From Alitta virens (lineage: Eukaryota; Annelida; Polychaeta; Phyllodocida; Nereididae), in NCBI GenBank assembly GCA_932294295.1, contig OW028585.1, forward strand, positions 19,103,912 to 19,167,911: a stretch of DNA of 64,000 nucleotides. The letters run 5' to 3'. The position numbers and the translations under genes were made by a program. The notes below the pieces were generated by a model. It was not told the origin of the DNA, did no database searches, and was given only the letters and a program-made list of their open reading frames with translations. Shown piece by piece: positions 37,101 through 47,900 of this stretch; position 1 is the stretch's first letter; each line of letters starts with the position of its first letter.

Positions 37101-40100
37101 TTGAGTGACATCATACTGCTGATATATGTATGATGTCATTGACATGTAGAGTTAAGGTCTTCAGACTCTTCAGTGTTTGTTGACGTTGGTGCAGATAAAT
37201 ATCTAATATTTTTGCTTCATTCGGCCTGTAGGACACTGGAATTGTTTGGAAATGGTATATCAACTTATTTCAACTGTCAAATTGAGGAATTTACAGACTT
37301 GACAGAGCTATTTCAAATCAATTTTATTATCCACTAGGGGCATTGTAGTTAGCGCCTACTACTCCCAGAACGCCCGGCCTGCCGGAAATTCTGGGGGAAG
37401 GAGGCACAGCGTTTACAATGTTAAGTATAGTGAGTGTCACTTCTTGGTAATATTCTTTGCCTGTGTTCTGAGAGATGTAAGACTTATGTCCTTTGGAATT
37501 CAGGGCTGCTCAGTGAAAAGACTCTATTGGCTATGCAACACTTACAGATAGTGGATGTAGTTTTTCATCAAATATGTCCAGAAGTTTTCCCTCGGCCTCC
37601 AGTAAATAATTGTCCCTCGTTTGACGATTTCTTATGAGGAAATAAATAGCAAGGGCGACTGCTTTGATTGTGTTCTTTAAGTTGGGATTACTGACAGTCG
37701 AGTCGTCCATGTATATTGTGGAACATGAGCTGTATTTCTTTGATAGCTGCCCGTAACTACCGTGAAACTGAAAAATAAAGCTAAGTCATATATTATCTCA
37801 CACACACAAATATAACTTAGTGAAATAAATTAACTACATCATTATCTTTTAAAGCTGCACTTTCTGTCAAATTTGCAATTATCTAAGACTATCAAATAGT
37901 TGAAAATAACCTTTATTGTTCAAGGCACACAAACTTTGAGTGAACTAATGATTTTATCGATACTAACTACTGAAAATAAATCATACATTGAGAGAAAATC
38001 CAGAGTAAAACATTGGAAACACAATGGAAATGACATCACCATCCATTGCTCAGCATTGTGATGTCATCACTAGGTTTGTTTACATGTATAATGGATTTTT
38101 GATGGCATGAAAAACTAATATTCATATTATTTATTGTAAATTAAAATCAAATTGTTGTGAAAAAGTGGGCATGTCACGGTGAAAAATATCATGAGACAAG
38201 TAGGCAGTATTGGTTTGTATAATTACTTGAATGTGCTAAATCTGGAGACACTAACTTTAAACACATAATTTCCTTTTTTTTTAATTATTTGTTTTTGACA
38301 ATTAAATCACTATGAATGATGCAAATACAGTTTCACAAACATTTCATTTTAATATCACACAAATTGTGGTATACAAAATTAGCAAATTTTGATTTTTATG
38401 CTGTGTCCATAAATCATGACATCACAGCTTTGCAATTAAACTGACCATTTATTGGTGTCTGCTTGACAGTGATCTTGTAAATGGTATGGCGAACTGAAAA
38501 AAATAGTTTCGTTCTGATTTCCCTACTGACCCTATGTGATCCGAAGCGAGCAAGTTGATCATTGCTGCAATTTTCGTCACGTGATATAAACAAACTAGCT
38601 GTGGATGTCACCAATTAAAAAAATTAATCGCTTCACAAAGCAGTATTTTTAGCATGAAAAACTTCATTCTTTATACTAAACAAACATTAATTATTCAGAA
38701 TAGATTATTTACTGCATGAAACTGCCGTGATTGAAACAGAAATGTAAAGCAAGAGGTTTACTTTTTTGTTTTTTCTACATCCGCAAGCACTATAAAATTA
38801 ATACACTCAGTGATTCGGCTTAGGGGAATATGGAAACATGGGAGAAACCAGAAGTAATCAGTGATAAACTCAGCCAAAAAAAAATGAGCAGTACGAGGAT
38901 ATTTAATATTTTTTCATAAACCTCAGTTTTTTTTATCATGTTTATACTTTGTCCCAAATAACAGGGGCAAAAAGCTTGGTGACTCTAGTGGATTTGCAAA
39001 TCCAGAAACCGGTAGAATTGATCGCCAATTTTTCAATGGGTCTGAACAGTAGCCCTGTGGCTAGAAGCTAACATTTCGAGGGCTATGAAATCGAAACCAA
39101 ACAATTTTTTTCATTCTGCCCAATTAAGACTATTTAACTAAATCACTCAGTACTGTTCTTAAAAATATAGATCATGTACCGAGTCAATAATTACTTAACA
39201 AAATATCAGTATCAGAAACATTATTTTCAATAGTTTACACAGCTTTTTTTTTTCTGGGCTGCCTGTAGAGTTATATATGTTACCATAAATCCAACAATTT
39301 CAGGATAGACACAATTAATTAATGCAAAGCGCAATCTTGAAGAGAATGAAAAATTTAGATAATCAAAATTGGATCAATTTGTCAGAGTACACAATAAAAC
39401 AATGTTGTTGTTTTTTCTAAATGACCTGGTAGGTTTTATAACTTACATGGTTGTCATATTGGCTTCTTCTCCTCAGCTTGTTATCTGCAATGGAGTCAGA
39501 ATGAGTCAGCATTTTGACATTGCTTTACTTGTTCACTATGACTATCTCTGACATGCAAATTTAATCGTAGAAATGTAACATATATTATTCCCTGGGGAGA
39601 ACACGGCATACTTACTTTTGTGGAGATCACTTTTGGCTAAAAATAAGGTTAACGCTTTTGGATGACTAGAAGGATCATTGTCTGTGTCTGAAATAAAAAA
39701 TAATAATAATAACATAGTGACATACTCTTATCGATAAACACTTGTGACAGCACAATCATAGACTGATAATAACCTAAATAAAAATAATCATTATCAAATG
39801 CAGATTTACACTCCCAACACTGCCTGGAATTCAATCTAGCCAAACTTTGAGGTACAAAGACCACACCCGAACTGGATTAGCCAAGATAATGTGGCTCCAA
39901 AACTAAAATAGGGTTAACTGCACTATTTAGCTTTTTCCATGTCTAATTTTGGTTTAATGCTTATTTGCGGTTTTTTGTTTTTTTAATGATTAACGAAAAA
40001 AACACATTGAGTGCTAAGTGTCAGTGGGCTGAATTAGATTTTGTCTTCTGCAGTGTTCCATATAGGATTTGAATTGGGCATGGTGCACAAGGATATTTGG

Positions 40101-41558
40101 GCACCAAATAGACTCATATTTATATCGGGTGCCCAGCTCGTTGAAAAGGTCTTCTCTCTTAATTTCTGGCATAGCACTCACAAAATCAGACATAGCGCAA
40201 GGGGTGACAGGCTTTGCGCAGCGCCATGCTCAAATGACCTAGCTGGAACACTGTTTTGATTAGCAATTATTACTGGTCGAATTTCAGTTTGAGTAGCAAT
40301 GTATAAATTTGATTAGTAATTCAATCAAATTGCAAAATAATTAGAGAACCATAATTAAAATTCAATCTCACTATTGAAACCAAGCTTTTCAGATGTAACA
40401 GTGTTCAATGCTAATCATATCGCTCACATTGTTTCATCGTGTAATAAGGTTTGAACACATAACTTTAAACTGACCTGATGTGCAGCATTATTATCATCAC
40501 TGAGGCGATCAGTAACCTTTGACCAGAAGGTTTGTTCATACTCAAAGAGAGGCACTTTTCCGAAACTCCACGATGAAGAATTCTAATACTTTTTCATGGG
40601 AAAAAACTTGGCCTCTGCCACCATTATTTCTTGTATGGCTTAGCTTAGACCATGTTACATCACAATCTACCAGCAATTGTGACGTCACCCAATCAAGTAC
40701 AGAAAGAGGCACTGATTAAGCAAGTTAGCCAAGGTCAGTATTATCATTGGAGCAATATTAGTTGTGGACAACCATAGAATGTGGTGAATTGCATTGTAAA
40801 TCCAGGGGCTGAACAACGATGAAACACTTAGATATCATGCGTGTTTTGCTCATGTGATAATATATATATAGGGAAATCCAGGTAGTTTTGCGTGATCTGA
40901 ACAATGTTTTTTTGTATTAATCATGGACTTACGACCCCGCCAGCTATCAGAATTTGTAGTTTTCATGCAGGTAAGATAAAACCGCCGTCACCCTCCAGAA
41001 AATGTTTTAGCAGCACTGAAAATGGTTGTCCACAACTAGAGCAATATATAGGTTTAGCAGAAAAAATAAGTGCATAAATAATATGCATGGTCCACGAGTA
41101 TTTAAGACGAGTGTTTGTAGTTTTAATACTTAGTTCAGTTATATAAGCATGTGTTCAAACCTTTCTAATTATGAAGTCTTATTATCTCTTAATTTAAAAG
41201 ACTGTCTTAATGCTGGTACAGTGTCCTAGCTTTCCCTTTTTTCTTTGAGTCCCAGAGCTGAGAGTCCAAGATATCAAACTCCGGACTTTTACACTAGGTG
41301 GTCTCAATTGTCAGGTTCCACAATATAAATGCAATAATTTCATATTCAGAATGTTGATTCACAAGCACAATTTCTTAGCATCTTAGTATTCTTACCATCA
41401 GGTTCCCTTTCACTGATGTGTTGCAGACTTGAGGTGCTAGCTACCCTGGTGGGTTGTGGGGGAACTGTCTCCCGTTCAACCACATAATTATCTTGCACGG
41501 GCTTCTTTCTATTAGCCTTGGGGCTTTGTGTAATGCAACAACTCTGTTTGTTGCCCAT
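34161..41558 (-). CDS. ccny: Cyclin Y, complete coding sequence in eight exons
   Basis: Exons: 41396-41558, 39616-39687, 39447-39484, 37546-37767, 36508-36630, 35851-36017, 35062-35224, 34161-34286; all introns GT-AG; 1074 nt, 357 aa (human CCNY is 341). The start MGNKQSCC carries the N-myristoylation Gly2 and palmitoylatable Cys7/Cys8 that tether cyclin Y to the plasma membrane. KKYSSCSTI (about 101-109) and KRSQSLDG (C-terminal) match the 14-3-3-linked phosphosites of human CCNY. The cyclin box (about 182-300) has [40 protein letters not shown] and [20 protein letters not shown]. Cyclin Y activates CDK14 and CDK16, including in LRP6 phosphorylation at mitosis. An insertion of about seven residues ([11 protein letters not shown] region) precedes the conserved LLDIFDE. 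A CCNYL1-type paralogue is the only realistic alternative. Confidence 0.97.
34367..34440. repeat. Purine-rich G-tract element with TTCCATTTAAA end, copy 1
   Basis: GGGCTCTTCCATTTAAACAA is followed by a run of GGGG-rich purines ending GTTCTCC. It lies in the last ccny intron. Similar pieces occur at 35743-35825, 54228-54262 and 57885-57940. A separate G homopolymer is at 34501-34517. Confidence 0.6.
35743..35825. repeat. Purine-rich G-tract element, copy 2
   Basis: GGCTGTTCCATTTAAAAAAG then G-rich tracts, GTTCAGGTTCTCC and a C homopolymer, within the ccny intron between exons 6 and 7. Same family as the piece at 34367. Confidence 0.6.
36106..36440. repeat. Tandem duplication of ~166 bp in ccny intron 5
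   Basis: Two adjacent copies begin ATTGTAAGAACGCAAATAGT (36106) and ATTGTAAGAACACAAATAGT (36272) and run through CTTGAAAAAGCACTTTGCTC to CCCTTTGCAGGACAGCACTT, with small indels. Non-coding. Confidence 0.9.
37849..38270. mobile_element. piggyBac-type MITE with TTAA ends, copy 2
   Basis: Reverse complement of the element at 18101-18488, bounded by TTAA at 37849-37852 and 38267-38270. Shared phrases include CACTTTCTGTCAAATTTGCA, ATGACATCACCATC and ATGGCATGAAAAACTAATAT. It lies in the ccny intron between exons 3 and 4, about 80 bp from exon 4. Confidence 0.88.
40051..40253. mobile_element. MITE with CAGTGTTCCA ends in ccny intron 1
   Basis: Starts CAGTGTTCCATATAGGATTT and ends with the near-inverted ATGACCTAGCTGGAACACTG. 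203 bp, no coding frame. A related element occurs at about 47493-47731 in usp37. No target duplication is clear. Confidence 0.7.
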
Positions 41559-43119
41559 TGTTGATGAGAAAAAATCTTCAGGATCTCCAAATCCGAAGAA
41601 CTGTCAAATTCGTTCAAAGAACCAAGCGCCGCCGGTGCTGGCTAGACATTGAAAAATCTCCGTAAATAGAAGTGGCTACTTCTCAAAAACCACCACATTT
41701 CCTGCCCCAACTCTCTGCTTTAATTCTTGCCCATCATCAGCTCGATGGCGCCACGAAATGTTGAGATATCATGATTTTTCCTTACGAAAACATGTCAATG
41801 GAAGAAGCTCAAGGATCGGAAATATGGCTTCCAGATCAGGCCAAAATGCGGACCGACTTTGCGACAACAGAAACTTGCGGATTTCCACTTCAGTGCGCAG
41901 CTTTGGCAAACGTTTTGTTGAAATTCTTAAACAAAATATTGCAGTAAAAACTAAAACTAAAAATACTGCACCAAGTCCAGAGTGTGGAACAAACTAATGT
42001 ACATAGCTATAATGTAAAGGTAGGTCATTTCAGTTTCAAGCAGAGGTCTACGTTTAGGGAGATATTTATATACTTTATTGTAATTTAATTATTCTTTGAC
42101 TTATAAAGTGAGGATTTTACTAAATATATAGCTTCATTAATGATAATCAGAATTTTTATTGTGATTAGAAACATTTTGATACTATGTCAATTCAGAAAGT
42201 GTGTATATATATGTTTAATATAGATGCATCTTTGCCACCCTCATAGAATTTGCAGCTATAAATCGAGGCCTCGAAATGCAGCTATAGATTGAGGCCTCGT
42301 TTATCACATGGCATGTTAAACTTAAATGTTACATCATCATCTTAAAAAATTCAAGGAATAAGGAAAATTAACAGAGGCAATTTAATTAAAAATCTTCACA
42401 GAAAAAACAAACACAGCCTTTATCACACTATGCTGATTTGTCACACACTCAGCTAGAGTCATCAAATCTCGCAAGGATGCGACTAGAACGGGTAATCAAA
42501 ATTCAAATTCTATGAGTGTGGCAAAGATGGATCTATATTAAACATATATATACACACTTTCTGAATTGACATAGTATCAAAATGTTTCTAATCACAATAA
42601 AATTCTGATTATCATTAATAAAGCTATATATTTAGTCTGTAGGCCTATATTTGATGTTTGCGCCATCAACAAAGTTGCGGGCAGCGATTAATCATGTTCA
42701 GAGTGTGGATCCAAAACATTCTGACCAACAATTCACGTACAAATTGAGAATACTTGGACCTGCAGGCCTGTCCAACTATGTCACTGCACTGATGGCAACT
42801 GTAGCAATTTCAACTTAAATTTTCATATAGGGCCTAATTTTGCATGGTCTGCTCAGTCCACTGACTCGCAGAAGCGGCTGAGAAGCTATTACCATCTCGT
42901 CGCAGCTCCTCATGAAGTTCGCACAGCAGTCCCGAATCAATTTCCAGAAAGTAGAAAATCAAAAGAAGTAAGAATAGAAGCTTGATCCTGATTGGTCGAG
43001 GGAAACGCGTCATAAGCACTTCCGGCATGAAGGCCGCGCGAAAATGAAAGGGGATCGAGAGCAATTTCTGATCAGAACAGTTGCAGGAGATAGTTTGCTG
43101 TGAATAAAGGAAGCTTTTG
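41559..43119. promoter_or_regulatory. Divergent intergenic region between ccny and usp37
   Basis: The ccny start codon (minus) and the inferred first usp37 exon (plus) face away from each other across about 1.5 kb. The usp37 side has an inverted CCAAT box (ATTGG at 42991) and an ETS-type ACTTCCGG (43017-43024), followed by GC-richer DNA and a probable untranslated first exon ending at a donor TTTTG|GTAAGT (43119/43120). On the ccny side a GCGCCGCCGG segment lies near 41627. A foldback element occupies 42119-42636. Promoter activity is inferred from position and motifs only. Confidence 0.5.
42119..42636. mobile_element. Foldback element with ~134-bp inverted arms
   Basis: Left arm 42119-42252 and right arm 42504-42636 are reverse complements with only a handful of differences (ACTAAATATATAGCTTCATT against AATAAAGCTATATATTTAGT at the outer ends). 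The 250-bp spacer contains two GAGGCCTCG palindromes. No coding frame. Confidence 0.92.
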
Positions 43120-44930
43120 GTAAGTGCATAAGATGAGGAAACTCCTTTACTCTATGTTGTTGCACAATCGTTCTTTAAGAATTATGCGGTTGTGCATGTT
43201 TGTTGTGTTTTGTTGATGAATGTTTTCGATCAACATAAACAATCGGGTCAAACCACGAGTTCGTCTTGGTAATTTGGTACTAAAGAGTGACCATGTAAAT
43301 GGTATACTGTGTTATTAGGAAGTTGGTGATTCTTCTGTTAATGATAGCAGTGTGAAGATGTAATTGCAGTTTGTGTGTGGGTCTTGCAGAGGTGCCAAAC
43401 TGAACGCTGCAGTTTGTGCAAGACGTTTTGATTGCAATCCAGTGAATCCACACGCCAGTTGAATCAACATTTGCCATTTCGATAAAAGATAACCCGCAGT
43501 GCTGACGAAGTGTTTGCTCATGTCTTTTGATGTCAAATTGATGGATTGTGAACCAGCCATATATTAACCCCAGGTTATTATTATGAAATCAGCTAGTTCT
43601 CAACAGCTGTAGCCAAATACAGCAATGGTAGTCTATTTTATATTCAGTATTCAGTTAATACTTGTGCATTTGGATTGTTAGTATTCAAACGGACCCAGTC
43701 AATTATGATGTCCTCTATAGGATTAACACTAAGTTGTAGTCATTACAAATTCCTTTTCAGAACTTGATGCTGTTTTGGGTCTATGCGAGCAACTTCTCAA
43801 GCATTGCTCTAGGTCTGGAACAGAGTTCTGGTCGGAGTCTTATCTTTCCTTGAGTGAAAGCTCGAACTCTCTAAACAAGCGGTTCGAAAGTTTACAGTGT
43901 TTGCATCTCAAATCATAAAGTTACATCTTAGATCGTCACTAGACAGCAGTACACCATGTTGTCTTTTGAATTAGAGCGCTTGCAAGATCATCTTCGTCCA
44001 TGTTTACATTCTTAGATTGAGGCTGAGGGAGTAGCCAGCTATTCATGAAATTGCAAGAATATCTAAAAATCTTAGTGGGGAGTCTCTTAACTTCGGCTTT
44101 TTGCGCTATTGACCCTTTATTTACATGCAAAAAACGAAATTTCTAGTAAAGAAAAAGAATAAATGGGACAAGTAAATTTATTTGTTTTCATTTAATGTAT
44201 GCTCCTAATCACATGATCAGACACCATATTGACACATTCTCTCGCTTCAGAAATGGAAATTGGCTCAGAATGTAGCTCTTTTAGTTAGCTATCCATCATT
44301 ACCAAAAGAATTTCTGTATGTTAAACGAGGTGAGCGCTACCTGGTGCTGAGACTCTTTCTCAGCAATCTCTCAAGAAACAATAGGGCAGGATCTTGAGCT
44401 TTGCGCTCCTGATCTAACATCGCTCGTGAGTTAGCAGCTCAAAATGTTTTGAAACTGATATCCAAATATCCAATATTTTTTAGATAATTTACTTCAAAAT
44501 AAGTTGATTCTCAGCCTATACACACTGTATTTGCCTATTGTCATTGATTGCAATTAGCAAGGCTGGGGCTTCAATAATTATTGTATTAACTAAATGTATA
44601 CTGTTAATGTGATCAATATCAATTGCTATAACCTTTGAAGATGAGCATGCATGAACAGCTCAAATTATTGGTGATAGAAGACACTCAAACAGGCTCAAGT
44701 ATTGGTCGATTTTGAATAAATGAGCATGAATATTTACGTGGTAATAAACAGGCCTAACCTACTGTTATTTTAGTCAAAACAACAAACTCACTGCTAAAGA
44801 TCAAATTTATAAGTGTAGTCTGACACTTTGTTATAATTTACTGTCATCTTATGTTGTTTGGTACATATTGGATTATGTTACACTAAAACTTAGACAAAGA
44901 TCTCATGCATTTGATTTATGCGTATTTCAG
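43120..44930 (+). other. Probable 5'UTR intron of usp37
   Basis: Runs from the donor at 43120 to the acceptor CGTATTTCAG ending at 44930. No coding region or mobile element that I can name is visible, and the short frames on both strands look random. Confidence 0.45.
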
Positions 44931-44951
44931 CAGATTATTGAAGCCCCCAAA

Positions 44952-47900
44952 ATGGGTGGGCGAGAAGAGATCCGTGCTGCCATTAAGGTGGACGACGCCC
45001 AAAATGGCAGCATGCGCCGAATGACGGCCAAGTTTGCTATTTATCAAGACAGTCGGAACCATTGGGTTTACAACATCATTCCCGAAAACTCAGCTACTGC
45101 TAGTCCCAAATATACGGGCAAGGTAAGGCTGGGAAGTTTTGTTGTAGTAGTGCTAATGAATGTCATGGTAAATTGGTTATTGAAAAGATGGAAAAATAAA
45201 GTTAATTTGAGTTCAAACTGTTTGCATCAATCTCATGGACAGTAGACTATCAGTATGTCCAATGGTCTGGGAAAAGTGGAATTTTGTATGGTAATAACCG
45301 GTGTTGTTGGTGGTCAGGGAAAGATTAAATACATGGGATAAATCATAAACCTTGACAGTTTTTTCTCATTTTAGAAAAATTATTGCATTTATTTTTTTTG
45401 GCACTTGTTAACTGATGTGTCCGAAACATTTGGATAAAGACATACTGACTGAAGGCTACTGTCAACAAAGACATTTGTTTATCACATTGTGATAGTGATG
45501 ATGCAAAATGGTGATCTGCATTGAAATTTATTGATTATTGGTCTTTGGAGTTTACATATTCACTATGGAAAGTTCATAAGTCAAGGAATTTTTTTTTATC
45601 AATTGTTGGACATGCTGGTTGTGGATAAGTTGGGTTTTTGTGAAATGTCCTGGGAGACTAGCTATTATGAAAGGATGCTTGTTTCAATTAATTTAAATTC
45701 AAGTGGGTTTGTTTATCACATTGAGTGTGTGCAAAACGTGTAATATTATTAAAGTTACGAAAGTCGTCACAACACAAACAGTTAACACAATTGACCGTTT
45801 AGCTATTAAGTTTGAAACGTGAAAGTATAGTAATTGAATTAAATTGGATTGCACTTCTCATCCCAGGTCTGAAGGCTTAATTTCAATTAACTATGACACT
45901 CTAAGATTTGACATCTGGTCTATATGGAAGGATGCTCTTGCCGCCTTGTTTCAATTCATTAAAATTCAAGTGCGCTTGTTTATCACATCATGTGTGTGCC
46001 AAACTTTACAGTAATAAGCTATGAAAATTGTGCTAATTCACCGGTCCATCTTCTGTTACGGGTCTTATGACAAGTGTTAAGATATTAAGTTTTATTTTAT
46101 TTTATTAAAGGTAGGGTAGAACAACAAAGTTTCCATTGTTGTCCCTTTTTGTAATTGCTCAGCAGGCTCTTTTGCTTAATGATAATCAAAATTAAATTGA
46201 CAAAAATGATTAATAATTGCAATATGATTATGAGTATTTTTTTAGTATTGTATTATAATACTAATTGGTGCGTGATATTGGTTGGTGCATGAAGTAATAT
46301 TCAAGCTTTTGTTGCAGGTTAAGGACCTAAAACGAGTGTGCGTCAAACGAAGAGTCATTTGCCAATGCAACAACGGACGCAACATAACCATGGATCCCCC
46401 AGAGCCGTTACATTCTCAGAGAGAAGCTCAGTTGGTTGAAAAAATGGGTAACAGACTGAAGGAACTCATGAATAACCCTGAGAGCAGCTCGTCAATTTCC
46501 AAAGGCCAAATGCCGACACCCCTGGGGTTGAAGACGATGAACTCGAATCCAGCTTTTAGGGTTACAAACCTGAGTAGAAATGTACAGACGTCGCCTCTGA
46601 GTAAGTCACCCCCTCAAGCGAGCACTCCGGGAAAAACCAAAGCGTCGTCACCCGGTGGGTCCATATCTGATTCATCCCCTCAACAACCATCACCTATTAC
46701 ACACAAACCTGCAAGGTAGGATTTAACAGGAGTGTATGAAAATACAAACTTTATTTGTTGCTTATTTTCAGTTGTTCAGATTTTGGGAAACCAATTATTT
46801 TATCAATGGTGAAGAACACATGAATATATTAAACTGACCAGACCGTATATAAGAATTGAGATAAACGGAACTAGGAACTACTTAATTCAAGCAATCTCAT
46901 GAACACATTTAGCAAAGGGCTGTTCCTTTTGGCATATCTGGTACTAGCTCTACCAATCCACTACATGTACAATATCATCCATTCTGGATTCAGCGCTGTA
47001 AGGCTCTAGTTCTAAATGGAACAGCCCAAATGTTGCCACTTTGAATATCTGTTGCCTCGACTTCATAATAAGATATTAAAGAGCAGTTGCTCATCTACGA
47101 TGTGAATTCAGTTCACAAAGCCCCGGATACTTGATAGTATTCTCCAAAAGTATCATATGAGTATTTTGACATTAGTGGCGGAATTGCTGTCTTTTGATGT
47201 TGGTATCTCTGACTTGATGAACTGAACTTATGACAAACTGCATTTGGTATGATTTATAAACAAACTTTAATATGACAAACTACATTTGGTGTGATAAACA
47301 AAATTGTGTCCTTTTCTTTTATCATAGTGAGATTTTTGATACTGATACTAACTTGCATCAAGCCATTTTTACATTAAATTGTGGAATATCTATTTAAAAA
47401 AACCAAAGATTGAAAATTTTGCTGGCAATTTTCATAAAAAATTCTTTGAACTTAGATTTACAAACTGTACCTACACTATTGGAGAGCACTGTACTGTGTT
47501 CCAGCTAGGCCATTTGAGCATGGCACTTGGCCACACCCTTGCGCCACGCTCAACTCCCCTTGCGCCACACCCAATTTTGTAAGTGCCTTTCCCGAAAAAA
47601 AGTGAAGAAATGTTTTTTTTTTCTTGCTCTTCAACTAGCTCAGTGCCTTCTATGAGTCTCTTTAGGTGCCCTAATATTCTTCTGTGCCATGCCCCCTTGA
47701 AATCCTAGCTATGTATGGAATTTTGTTACATTCCAACCAAGTGCGACTGTCGATTGCTTATATTTTTGGTTTCCTGCCACAGCACAACACAACTTATTTC
47801 ATCTTATCTTTGCTGACAGCGATCAATCACCAGATTAAATATATAACAATGGTTACCTACTTAAAATGTTTTAATTAGTTATCACATCATTTTACTTTTG

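Noticed and set aside
41758..41997. 79-residue plus-strand frame upstream of ccny
   Set aside because: No recognisable domain, and it lies in the inferred divergent promoter region; probably chance.
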